Source: DASXMX01 sp036794395 (GTDB lineage Bacteria; Planctomycetota; Phycisphaerae; Tepidisphaerales; Tepidisphaeraceae). From it: 25,599 nucleotides of DNA. Location of the stretch: NCBI GenBank assembly GCA_036794395.1, contig DAIRGS010000069.1:1-25599 (forward strand). The letters are read 5' to 3'. A program made the translations under genes and the position numbers. Positions 13,305 to 21,148 of this stretch are shown here, one piece after another. The notes under the pieces are model-generated. The model searched no databases, was not told the DNA's origin, and was given only the letters and a program-made list of their open reading frames with translations. Numbering within the stretch: the stretch's first letter is position 1; each line of letters opens with the position of its first letter.

Positions 13305-15653
13305 TCACTTATTGACCGTCACCCGCGCCTGCGGACCAGCTGGAACTGAAATCGTCGGCCCAGAAATGACTGGCCCAAAAGTTCGCCCCGCGGCTGGCGG
13401 CGACGGGATTTCCTTCGAGCGGTCGTAGCCCTCAATCTCGCGCACAAGATTGGCGAGCGCTTCAACCTCCGCCTGAATCTCAGTAAGGCCCGCTTCCGGC
13501 GAGATCTTCTGCTCTGCGCGCGTCGCGGCGTCCGTCAGTTGCGGAAACCCATACCCGCCCGCGGCCCCTTTCAATTGGTGCACCGCCCGCCGGAGCTCGT
13601 CAAAATTCTGCTGGCGAACCAGGTCGTGCAGATTTGCCACGCGCTGCGGCAGGCGCGCAATGAACTTCACAAGCAGTTCGTGAAGGGATGACTCGCATTG
13701 CATGGTGCTTCGCACCGAAATGTTCGCCGCTGCCTGGCGGATCGGAGTTGGAGCCGCCGTCGGCGCCGGGGTGCATGTCATCTCGCGTGCACTGGGAATA
13801 GCGCTTGGGAGAAATCGGCTGAGCGCCTGAATCAAATGCAGCCGCGAGATCGGCTTGGATAGGTATTCCGTACACCCGGCCGCCAGGCATTTAACGCGAT
13901 CCTCGGGCATGGCGTGCGCGGTCAATGCGATGATGGGCATTTTCATTCCGGCCATGCGCATCGCACGCGCGGCGCCGTACCCATCCAGCTCGGGCATTTG
14001 CATGTCCATCAGCGCCAGGTCGAACTGCTGGGAGCGAGCGGCTTCAACCGCCAGCTTGCCGGTGCTGGCGATCACCACTTCCAGCCCCGCGCGCCGAAGA
14101 TGGGAGGCGATCAACTCGCGGTTGTCGTCGCCATCCTCGGCCAGCAACACCCGTCCAACCAATCGCGTTTCTTCGGTTGCCGGAAGAGCGTCTTCATTGC
14201 CGGTGGGAAGCTGGTCGGCTGTCAGGTTGTTGATCAGCGGCACACCCATGCGCGGGCCGCCATCGATTGTGAACGCGAATGTGCTGCCGGCACCGGGATC
14301 CGACGTTACCTCGATGTCGCCTCCCAGCAGGCGGGCAAGCTTCCGGCTGATCGTAAGCCCAAGCCCCGTGCCGCCGAACTTTCGGGTCGTCGAGACATCG
14401 GCCTGCGTAAACGGCTCGAAAAGGTGAGACACCTGCTCCGGCGTCATGCCGATGCCGGTGTCGCGGACTTCGAATCGGATCGAATGCGTGAAGTAAGCGA
14501 TCTCGCGATGGACCGTCAGCCGCACAACGCCTTTTTCGGTGAACTTGATGGCGTTGCCAATGAGATTGAGCAGAACCTGCCGGGTGCGGAGCGGATCGGT
14601 ATCGATGTGGCTGGGGATGATCGGATCGAATTCGACCTCGAACTTCAAGCCCTTCTTGATCGCCCCCGGTCGCGTGAGGTTGATGACCTCGCCCACCAGC
14701 ATGGGCAGGTCGCAACGGAGTTTTTCAATCGTGAGCTTCTGGGCTTCGATCTTCGAGATATCCAGAATGTCGTTGATGATGGCCAGCAGGTGTTCGCCGT
14801 TCCGGCGAATGGTGTGCACGCAATGCAGCCGCTCGTGAACCGCCTGGTTGGGATCGAGCAGCATCTCGGCGTAGCCGAGGATGGCGTTCATCGGCGTGCG
14901 GATCTCGTGGCTGGTGTTGGCCAGGAACGCGCTCTTGGCCAGGTTGGCCAGCTCGGCGTCTTCCTTGGCCTTGTTGAGTTCTTCCTCGGCATGCTTCTGG
15001 CCGCTGATTTCGTCGTGAGCCACCACAAGCCGCGCGGGCTTGGCGCCCGGGAATCGGGTCACCCGGCCGAGAAACCATCGCCGGCCGGCGGGACTTTCAA
15101 CCGAATATTCAATGGCATATTCCTCGCGGCGGCCCGAGGCCACTTCGCGAATGCCGGCGGCAAACGCCGCGATTGGGGTGGCGCGACGCATGCCCCCCAG
15201 CTCATCACATACGCCCAGGTAATTCTGCCCCTCACTCACCCGATCGTTGTCCCCCAGGCCCAGCTCTGCAAACTCCTGCCAGGCCCGATTCGTCGCCAGC
15301 ACCCGGCCACTTCCATCAAGGATGGCAATGTGTGTGGGAAGTGCATCGACGGTCGACCGTGCGAAGTGTTCGCTTTCGCGAAGCAACTGCTCCACCGAGC
15401 GCTGGCGGCTCACGAACCGGCGGAGCAGAATCGCCATCAGCTCGAGCAGACCCAGCTCGACCAGTATGATCGAAATCAGACGTAGCTGATCGTCGGCCTG
15501 ACTTGTGCTTTGACGGACGCACAGCGCGGAGAACGCAAGGATCGCCACAAAGCCGGCGATCAGCGTTTGCACCGGTTTGGCCGAGACAGTTGGCTTGCGC
15601 CGCTTCATTCGCAACTGGTTCCCATCTGGATCGAGTCTTCGATACATGAGCAC
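13305..15653 (-). CDS. Hybrid sensor histidine kinase (PAS-HisKA-HATPase-REC-HPt)
   Basis: This 782-residue inner-membrane protein has two transmembrane helices near residues 31-46 and 58-78 with almost no periplasmic loop, a PAS-like domain (about 95-215), and HisKA with the phospho-acceptor His at 249 (TSHEIRTPMN). HATPase_c follows with N367, DTGIGM (398-403) and GGTGLGL (427-433). A receiver domain (about 500-615) has acidic residues 506-510, D550 (LMDMQMPELDG) and K600, and a C-terminal HPt domain has H692 (HQLKGAAGG). All phosphorelay residues are present, so it is likely an active four-step relay that passes phosphate to an unlinked response regulator. The start used is GTG at 15653; M17 is possible. 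The signal is unknown. It is divergent from the oxidoreductase gene. Confidence 0.93.
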   Translation of the reverse strand: MLMYRRLDPDGNQLRMKRRKPTVSAKPVQTLIAGFVAILAFSALCVRQSTSQADDQLRLISIILVELGLLELMAILLRRFVSRQRSVEQLLRESEHFARSTVDALPTHIAILDGSGRVLATNRAWQEFAELGLGDNDRVSEGQNYLGVCDELGGMRRATPIAAFAAGIREVASGRREEYAIEYSVESPAGRRWFLGRVTRFPGAKPARLVVAHDEISGQKHAEEELNKAKEDAELANLAKSAFLANTSHEIRTPMNAILGYAEMLLDPNQAVHERLHCVHTIRRNGEHLLAIINDILDISKIEAQKLTIEKLRCDLPMLVGEVINLTRPGAIKKGLKFEVEFDPIIPSHIDTDPLRTRQVLLNLIGNAIKFTEKGVVRLTVHREIAYFTHSIRFEVRDTGIGMTPEQVSHLFEPFTQADVSTTRKFGGTGLGLTISRKLARLLGGDIEVTSDPGAGSTFAFTIDGGPRMGVPLINNLTADQLPTGNEDALPATEETRLVGRVLLAEDGDDNRELIASHLRRAGLEVVIASTGKLAVEAARSQQFDLALMDMQMPELDGYGAARAMRMAGMKMPIIALTAHAMPEDRVKCLAAGCTEYLSKPISRLHLIQALSRFLPSAIPSAREMTCTPAPTAAPTPIRQAAANISVRSTMQCESSLHELLVKFIARLPQRVANLHDLVRQQNFDELRRAVHQLKGAAGGYGFPQLTDAATRAEQKISPEAGLTEIQAEVEALANLVREIEGYDRSKEIPSPPAAGRTFGPVISGPTISVPAGPQARVTVNK

Positions 15654-15796
15654 TATCGGATTCGATAAGGTGGAGGATTACCTGCGCGCATGACGGAAAC
15701 GATAGATCAGCCCAACAGTCGTATATATTGCGCCGCATGGATTGATATCCGTCCGATAGGCCAGCGGTCGAGCGTGCCACGCGAGGCAATGCATGA

Positions 15797-15824
15797 TGGA
15801 CGAACGAAATCGACGGCTTAGAAT
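15797..15824 (+). promoter_or_regulatory. Putative promoter of the oxidoreductase gene (leaderless)
   Basis: TGGACG (15797-15802), a 16-bp spacer, then TAGAAT (15819-15824), which ends 8 nt before the ATG at 15833. No ribosome site follows. This matches the layout upstream of 6696, 7710 and 11969. Confidence 0.45.
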
Positions 15825-15832
15825 CCGATCGG

Positions 15833-16897
15833 ATGCAACACCTGAACGTAGGCATTATCGGATTCGGACGGATCGGCGCGGAACACGCGGGGTGGATGGC
15901 CGGGTCGTCGGCCGTGAAAATGGTGGCGGCGGATGATGTGACGCCCGCCCGCCGCGAGCTGGCGGCTTCGACCGGACTGCGGACGTACGACACTTTGGAC
16001 GCCATGCTCGCCGATCGCACCATCGAGGCGGTACTGGTTTCAACTCCGACGGCGATGCACTTCGAACAGGCGATGCTCGCCCTCGAAGCCGGTAAGCATG
16101 TGATGGTCGAAAAGCCGATGGCGCTGGATCTGGATCAATCGCGAAAAATGGCCCAGGAAGCGCGCTCACGAAAGTTGGTGTTGAGCGTCTTTCACAACCG
16201 GCGGTGGGACCCGGATTATCTGACGGTGCGCGATGCGGTGCAGTCGGGGGTGTTTGGGAAATTGATCAACGTCGAGAGCCGTCTGGGCCAATTCGCCAGC
16301 TGCGTCGGCCCGGCCGCGCGGGAATATCATCCCACCTGGCGCAACGAAGCCGAGTTTGGCGGCGGCGGTCTTTACGACTGGGGAAGCCATTTTATCGACC
16401 AATTGTGGCGCGTGATGTGGCCCGCCAGGCCGGTGCGGGTTTTTGCGCAGTTGCGCGGGAACGTATGGACCCAGGACTGCGACGACTTTGCACGGGTGGC
16501 AATCGATTTCGACAGCGGTGCGGTAGGCATGTGCGAGATCAATACGACGACCACATTGCCGCTCCCGCGATGGCAGGTGGAGGGGACTTTGGGATCGGCA
16601 TCCGCGCCGTTTAGCCGGACATTTGATACTGGGGTGTGGAGCGGGCTGCGTTTCTTACCGGCCGATGTGGCGGGGACGGCCGATCCGGGGTGGGCGCGGG
16701 CGTTGCCGCGGGCGAAGGCGGGGTTGACTGAGATTCAGATCTGGGAGCGGTTTGTCGCGGCGGTGCGCGGCCAGGGGCAGGTCGCGGTAGAGGTAGAGAG
16801 CGTGCTGCCGACGATGGCGCTGCTGGATGCCGCCCGGCAGAGCAGCCGGCATCAGGAATCGTCGGATGTGCGGGACGTGGTGGAGTGGGTGTATTGA
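15833..16897 (+). CDS. Gfo/Idh/MocA family oxidoreductase
   Basis: This 354-residue protein has an N-terminal Rossmann fold (VGIIGFGRIGAEHAG), the STPTAMHFEQA segment, and the family's EKPMALD motif near residue 95, whose Lys takes part in catalysis. The C-terminal domain has FGGGGLYDWGSHFIDQL, where the His is the usual catalytic one. It should oxidise or reduce a sugar or inositol with NAD(P). There is no signal peptide, so it is cytosolic. Planctomycetes carry many paralogues and the substrate cannot be told. It is divergent from the histidine kinase, and both start regions contain a GAATCCGAT word. Confidence 0.92.
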   Translation: MQHLNVGIIGFGRIGAEHAGWMAGSSAVKMVAADDVTPARRELAASTGLRTYDTLDAMLADRTIEAVLVSTPTAMHFEQAMLALEAGKHVMVEKPMALDLDQSRKMAQEARSRKLVLSVFHNRRWDPDYLTVRDAVQSGVFGKLINVESRLGQFASCVGPAAREYHPTWRNEAEFGGGGLYDWGSHFIDQLWRVMWPARPVRVFAQLRGNVWTQDCDDFARVAIDFDSGAVGMCEINTTTTLPLPRWQVEGTLGSASAPFSRTFDTGVWSGLRFLPADVAGTADPGWARALPRAKAGLTEIQIWERFVAAVRGQGQVAVEVESVLPTMALLDAARQSSRHQESSDVRDVVEWVY

Positions 16898-16928
16898 GTG
16901 GCCGATGTCAGAGGGGAGGATTTTCGCG

Positions 16929-17000
16929 GAAGGCACGAAGGCACGAAGGCACGAAGGCACGAAGGTACGAAGGCACGAAGGCACGAAGGCACGAAGGGGC
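16929..17000. repeat. 8-bp tandem repeat (GAAGGCAC)n
   Basis: There are nine consecutive 8-bp units from 16929 to 17000, all GAAGGCAC except one GAAGGTAC and a final GAAGGGGC. The array lies between the oxidoreductase stop and the tRNA promoter. It translates in several frames into repetitive peptides, but these are not genes. Near-perfect units suggest recent slippage expansion. Confidence 0.9.
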
Positions 17001-17008
17001 GGGGCGGC

Positions 17009-17036
17009 TTGAAATCGGGCGGTGGGGGGCTATGCT
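17009..17036 (+). promoter_or_regulatory. Sigma70-like promoter of the tRNA gene
   Basis: TTGAAA (17009-17014), a 16-bp spacer, then TATGCT (17031-17036). The expected start of transcription, near 17043, is about 34 nt before the mature tRNA end. It is the best consensus-like promoter in the window. Confidence 0.55.
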
Positions 17037-17076
17037 TTTCGATCCGCCTGGCCGAGTCGTGGTCAATCGGAATATC

Positions 17077-17148
17077 GCCGAAGTAGCTCAACGGCAGAGC
17101 ACCGCTTTCGTAAAGCGGGGGTTGAGGGTTCAAATCCCTTCTTCGGCT
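17077..17148 (+). tRNA. tRNA-Thr (anticodon CGT)
   Basis: A 72-nt cloverleaf: acceptor GCCGAAG pairs with CTTCGGC; D-stem GCTC/GAGC; anticodon stem CCGCT/AGCGG with loop TTCGTAA (anticodon CGT, reads ACG); T-stem GAGGG/CCCTT with one G-T pair and TTCAAAT loop. The discriminator base is T and CCA is not encoded, so it must be added after transcription. It is a single gene with its own promoter and terminator. Confidence 0.97.
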
Positions 17149-17161
17149 ATCATCATGTTAT

Positions 17162-17200
17162 ACAAAGGCTTACGTCTAAAAGCGTAAGCCTTTGTTTTTT
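17162..17200 (+). terminator. Rho-independent terminator of the tRNA gene
   Basis: ACAAAGGCTTACG (17162-17174) pairs perfectly with CGTAAGCCTTTGT (17183-17195) around an 8-nt loop and runs into six T residues. It begins 13 nt after the tRNA. Confidence 0.9.
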
Positions 17201-17252
17201 GGACAATCCGGGGGTTTAGTACGAAATTATCCTGTGGTAACCTGCTGGGTGG

Positions 17253-18029
17253 TCACTTCTTTTCATGCTGCCCGCACTCTTGAGGAGCCTGCGTCAATCG
17301 CGTAAATTTCGCTGGATTGCCCGAACGCTCAAAAGCAGGCAAAGAAAAGATGGCCAAGACAGCTTGAAGTTCGGCATCAACATCGCCCTTCTCAACGGGC
17401 GTCTCTAGAATGACTGGCACCGATCTGTCAAGCCAACGTGCCACTCTCTTGTATGCCTGCACGCTTTCGAAATTAAGCCGCTCATGGCGAGACCAAGAGT
17501 TCACATAGCTCATGTGAACCTGTCGGAGACGACTTCCAAACGCCTTGAGCAGTGATTCGGCCTCCTGCATTGTCGGATCGACTTGCCAAGCGTGGCCGAT
17601 GTCGAAGCAGAACGTCGCTTCCGGCAACTCCTCAAAAACGCGCTTGAGCTGCGCAGCAGTGCGGCCAACGCGCTTCCTTTTGTCCATGTTTTCGATGCAG
17701 ACCGCAGCGCCAAGCCCCTTCCACAGCGAGAAATCCGAGATGACGTCCGGGTGGACGATGATTGCCCATCCTCGTAGAGCCACCGGTTTCAACTTGGCGA
17801 TGAACTCGGATTCCGTCAGCTTCTCACGCTTGCTAGGGGCGTGGAACGAAATGTACACAAAACCACGAAGGTCCTTCTGCAGTGCGTCGAGTGATTGCAA
17901 CAGCGGATCAAGCTCCTCCTCACGCAATGCCGAAAGCTCGATGGCGTTGGCCTGTCCAGATTTTGCAACATCCACGCCCCGCCAAACGTCGCCCAGTGCG
18001 ATGCTCCCGGTTGAGAATCCAATCTTCAT
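17253..18029 (-). CDS. TIM-barrel (sugar phosphate isomerase/epimerase-like) protein coupled to a nucleotidyltransferase
   Basis: This 258-residue cytosolic protein begins MKIGFSTGSIALGDVWRG. TIM-barrel motifs of the xylose-isomerase/AP-endonuclease-2 type are visible: AIELSALREEELDP, ISFHAPSKRE, IIVHPDV, VCIENMDKRKR, FCFDIGHAWQVDP, RQVHMSYV and VILETPVE, giving the usual His/Asp/Glu metal ligands. It lacks the Tat signal of the epimerase at 6696 and belongs to a different subfamily. The ATG at 18029 overlaps the stop of the upstream nucleotidyltransferase gene (TAATG), so both are made from one message. Enzymatic type is clear; substrate is not. The coupling suggests it acts on whatever the nucleotidyltransferase modifies. 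Confidence 0.85.
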   Translation of the reverse strand: MKIGFSTGSIALGDVWRGVDVAKSGQANAIELSALREEELDPLLQSLDALQKDLRGFVYISFHAPSKREKLTESEFIAKLKPVALRGWAIIVHPDVISDFSLWKGLGAAVCIENMDKRKRVGRTAAQLKRVFEELPEATFCFDIGHAWQVDPTMQEAESLLKAFGSRLRQVHMSYVNSWSRHERLNFESVQAYKRVARWLDRSVPVILETPVEKGDVDAELQAVLAIFSLPAFERSGNPAKFTRLTQAPQECGQHEKK

Positions 18030-19135
18030 TAAAACACTCCGTACTCTGATGTGAAGTCCCTCAGCGGAGATGGAAGCTCGAAGCACACCTGCTTTAATGT
18101 CAGTTGAAGCTCATGGCTAATCGCTCGGCATTCCAAAAACTGCTTGTCTTCGTATACGTCTTGGTTCAGCTTCCCCAAATGGTCCCGTATGTCCTTGCTG
18201 TCGAGAAGTCGAAGAAAGCGCTCGTATCGGTCAAGTAAGTCACAGCACTGTTTATTTAATCCAACCTGACCTAATGTCCAGGAAATGATGTTCAGCGGCG
18301 TGGAATGGACATAAGCCAGGAGGTGCTTTTGAATCTTGATAAGATACTTATCTTTGTCGGCATCGTCTCGACGCAACGACTCGTTATGAAAGCAACTGAA
18401 GATCGTGAGTAAACTAGAGAAGAAGAGCAACTTCCGGGACATGCGAAGCTTCACGTTTCGGAGAGCCCACTTCTTCCCGTCCTGCTCCCAGTCCTTGTAG
18501 GCAAAGTCCACGCACATCGTGCGCCAGTACCTAACGATATCGTTGAGGAGGAATCGTGGGATTCGAGATTCTTGATCGCTCTTTGAATGAAAATTCGAAT
18601 CGTTGACCAGATACCGATGCAGAACTTGGCGGATCATCCGCTCGCATGCGCCCAATTCATCTCCGAGGTCTCGGAGGGCGACGGCTTCAGTTAGCAAAAG
18701 GATGCGTTGCGTCGTGTTTCGGTTCGAGTCTGCTTGGCCGCCGATGTGGTGAACGATCTCGTGGCTGAACGCCATGATCCCGAAAATGCCTTCCGCCCCC
18801 GGTTGCTTCAGCGAGACTCCATTGTACGAGAGCCCCTCCAGCGTTCTCTCGACCTCTCGTGCGGCCAATCGGTGTGCTGAGTTCGCCTGTCCGTCGATCA
18901 AGAGGGTCCAGTCCACATCGCTCCCGCTCGTCCACTCCTGTCGAGCGAGTGACCCAAACACCACCACGTCAACGTCGCCAGAAGTGAACTGCCGCAGGTT
19001 CTCGTGGAGGAGCTTGTGAACGGCAACGGCATCCGATTTAGCCTTCGTCAGCGTCGGCCACCGCCTTGCGGCGTCCGAAATGAGGGCCGATACGTAATCT
19101 TGGCTCGGGTTGATCGTACCGTTGGGCATGGCCAT
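18029..19135 (-). CDS. Nucleotidyltransferase-fold protein in a likely acquired operon
   Basis: This 368-residue protein has the polymerase-beta-type nucleotidyltransferase signature FGSLARQEWTSGSDVDW (G61, S62, D73, D75) and a possible third acid later. The C-terminal 200 residues are helical and contain RFLLNDIVRYWRTMCVDF and LRMSRKLLFFSSLL, not known to me as a named domain. It should transfer a nucleotide to a protein, small molecule or RNA. The start at 19135 follows a GAAGGA ribosome site; an earlier in-frame start lacks one. Its DNA is clearly less GC-rich than its surroundings: one 60-base row (18301-18360) has 24 G+C against 39 in a row inside the prenyl synthase gene (4201-4260). 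That and its coupling to the TIM-barrel gene suggest a transferred two-gene module. Confidence 0.82.
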   Translation of the reverse strand: MAMPNGTINPSQDYVSALISDAARRWPTLTKAKSDAVAVHKLLHENLRQFTSGDVDVVVFGSLARQEWTSGSDVDWTLLIDGQANSAHRLAAREVERTLEGLSYNGVSLKQPGAEGIFGIMAFSHEIVHHIGGQADSNRNTTQRILLLTEAVALRDLGDELGACERMIRQVLHRYLVNDSNFHSKSDQESRIPRFLLNDIVRYWRTMCVDFAYKDWEQDGKKWALRNVKLRMSRKLLFFSSLLTIFSCFHNESLRRDDADKDKYLIKIQKHLLAYVHSTPLNIISWTLGQVGLNKQCCDLLDRYERFLRLLDSKDIRDHLGKLNQDVYEDKQFLECRAISHELQLTLKQVCFELPSPLRDFTSEYGVF

Positions 19136-19196
19136 TGATCCTTCACTTTCCAATCCTACACCATCGGCCACAAAAAGGCGTCGGGCAGGTCATTGC

Positions 19197-19499
19197 ATGG
19201 GATGGGCATCACACCATATTGAACGGCTGCGGAAGGGTGAGACGGCGTCGTTTCGGCCGCGGGGGAATTCGATGAGTGGCAAGATCGAATCGGGACAGCT
19301 TTGCACGGTTTGTCCGATTCAGGACGCGGCGGAGTTGGCCGTGGGCAGCATCGTCCTTTGCACCGTGAAGGGGAATCAGTATCTGCACTTGATCAAAGCG
19401 ATTGGGGGCAAGCGATTTCAGATTGGGAACAACTGGGGCGGGATTAACGGGTGGATCGGGGCGAACTCGATTCATGGACGGTGTTTGCGGGTGGAGTAG
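19197..19499 (+). CDS. Small S24/S26-like peptidase-domain protein
   Basis: This 100-residue protein consists almost only of the LexA/signal-peptidase-like fold. FRPRGNSMSGKIESGQ holds the probable nucleophile S25 (in place of the GxSM motif), followed by LAVGSIVLCTVKGNQYLHLIKAI, where K67 would be the general base, about 42 residues downstream (37 in LexA). There is no DNA-binding domain and no membrane segment, so it is a stand-alone domain, known in many bacteria but without established function. It starts 61 bp from the divergent nucleotidyltransferase gene and may share its control region. The ATG at 19197 is chosen because it begins the conserved part; the ribosome site is weak. Confidence 0.75.
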   Translation: MGWASHHIERLRKGETASFRPRGNSMSGKIESGQLCTVCPIQDAAELAVGSIVLCTVKGNQYLHLIKAIGGKRFQIGNNWGGINGWIGANSIHGRCLRVE

Positions 19500-19729
19500 A
19501 GGGAAATTTTCGATTGTCGATTTGGGATGTGGCGCGAGTGGGGTTGTCCTTGATCAATGGGGCTGGGGGAATTTACGGGCATTTCCAGAATCCTCCTACC
19601 ATCTTTCACTGACGTGGCCGTAGAGTTTGTGCGAGCGTGACAGACGCGATGGCGTGGTTGCCAAGCTTGGGATACCGTGCAATTGGACGGGCGACCGCAA
19701 ACGACGCGTCAGTTCGAAGGAGAATGGCA

Positions 19730-20131
19730 ATGGAAATCAAACGAACCGGTTCCCAGCCTTCGGGCAAGGGGCCGGCGAACTACTTCACTGGGGCCGTTCG
19801 AATTGACCCCCTGTTTGAGGCGCCCGATCCGGGGCGTGTGCTTGGGGCGAGCGTAACATTTGAGCCGGGCGCGCGCACGGCATGGCACACGCATCCGCTG
19901 GGTCAGACGCTGATTGTGACGGCAGGGTGTGGCTGGGCGCAGCGCTGGGGCGGGCCGAGGGAGGAAATCCGGCCGGGCGATGTGATCTGGTTTCCGCCGG
20001 GCGAAAAGCATTGGCACGGTGCCACGGCAACCACTGCCATGACGCACATCGCGATCGTGGAAAAACTCGACGGCAAGAATTCTGACTGGATGGAGCAGGT
20101 CAGCGATGAGCAATACCAGGCGCGGGGTTGA
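19730..20131 (+). CDS. Cupin-domain protein (small single-domain)
   Basis: This 133-residue protein has the two cupin motifs: WHTHPLGQTLIVTAG (metal ligands His, His, Gln) and PGDVIWFPPGEKHWHGA (His). It is a single jelly-roll that probably binds a divalent metal. Relatives occur alone or next to carboxymuconolactone decarboxylase-like genes; some act as lyases or dioxygenases, so the reaction is not certain. The ATG at 19730 is 8 nt after a GAAGGA ribosome site; an ATG at 19724 is too close to it. The following chimeric gene starts 29 nt later with its own AAGGAAG site, so the two probably form an operon of redox-type genes. Confidence 0.88.
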   Translation: MEIKRTGSQPSGKGPANYFTGAVRIDPLFEAPDPGRVLGASVTFEPGARTAWHTHPLGQTLIVTAGCGWAQRWGGPREEIRPGDVIWFPPGEKHWHGATATTAMTHIAIVEKLDGKNSDWMEQVSDEQYQARG

Positions 20132-20160
20132 GGTAAGGGCCGATTGAAAGGAAGCGAATC

Positions 20161-20943
20161 ATGAGCAAGGTTTGGTTTATCACCGGCGCCGGGAGTGGGA
20201 TTGGCACCGGAATAGCCAGGGCCGCCCTGCGAGCGGGTGATCGCGTTGTGGCGACTGGCCGGAATCTCGACAAAGTGCGCAACGCCCTGCACGACGTTGC
20301 GAGCGAGAACCTCTTGTTTTACCAACACCGCGTGGACCCCAACGTGCCCATGGAGGATGTGGCCGGCACCGTGAAGGAACTGATCGCGGCAGGAAAAGTC
20401 ACGCACTTCAGCCTGTCTGAAGCGGGCGTGCAGTCGATCCGGCGGGCGCATGCTGTGCAGCCGGTTGCCGCGCTTCAGAGCGAATATTCGTTGTGGTGGC
20501 GCGAGCCTGAGCGAGAGGTGCTGCCGGCGCTTGAGGAACTTGGGATTGGTTTTGTTCCCTTCAGCCCTCTGGGCAAGGGATTTCTCACGGGCGCGATCAA
20601 CGCAAACACCACATTCGACAGCACCGACTTCCGCAACATCGTTCCTCGCTTCACTCAGGAAAATCGAAAAGCAAATCAGGCCTTGGTTGATGTGGTGAGC
20701 ACGATCGCACAGCGAAAGAAGGCGACGCCCGCACAGATCGCGCTCGCGTGGCTGCTGGCTCAGAATCCGTGGATCGTTCCCATTCCCGGGACTACGAAGC
20801 TGCATCGCCTGGAAGAGAATATCGGGGCGGCTGGCGTCGAACTGACACCCGAATACCTTCGCGAAATCGAAAGCGCCCTATCCAACATCGCGGTGCAGGG
20901 AGAGCGGTACCCGGCACACCTTCAGCAGCGAGTCGGCCGCTGA
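20161..20943 (+). pseudogene. Chimeric SDR N-terminus / aldo-keto reductase C-terminus
   Basis: The 260-residue open frame is a join of two families. Residues 1-50 are a short-chain dehydrogenase start (KVWFITGAGSGIGTGIA, VVATGRNLDKV). From about residue 52 it is an aldo-keto reductase: YQHRVDPNVPMEDVAG, QSEYSLWWREPE, FVPFSPLGKGFLTG, PIPGTTKLHRLEENIG. The AKR half has lost its first strands with catalytic Asp, Tyr and Lys (the QHRVD His remains); the SDR half has lost YxxxK. Neither enzyme can work as usual. The likely cause is a deletion that fused two adjacent genes, near 20311-20325. The frame is intact and an AAGGAAG ribosome site precedes the ATG, so a protein may still be made. Confidence 0.8.
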
Positions 20944-21148
20944 GACGCGGTCATGGCACGCGAGCGATATGGCCCTATGCGAATCGTAATTCTGCGTTCA
21001 GGATTTGATGGGCGGAAAGCTCGGAACTCTGTTCGCGCGCGGGTCGTGAGATCGATGCCGCGGCGAAGTTGGGTGCTTTCTGTGGAGATCGACGACATCT
21101 GTGGTTGCGGGCAACTCGTGGGGGCATGGCTTGACAGATGGCGCAATG

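Noticed and set aside
13914..15485. Long plus-strand open frame opposite the histidine kinase
   Set aside because: It lies antisense to an intact kinase with all motifs. Long shadow frames are expected in GC-rich DNA.
16929..17000. Possible CRISPR array or repetitive protein gene
   Set aside because: Units are 8 bp with no spacers. The frames that cross it have no ribosome site or similarity outside the repeat; it is a simple tandem repeat.
19110..19196. Longer N-terminus for the S24-like protein
   Set aside because: It would overlap the start of the divergent nucleotidyltransferase gene, and the added residues look unlike the family.
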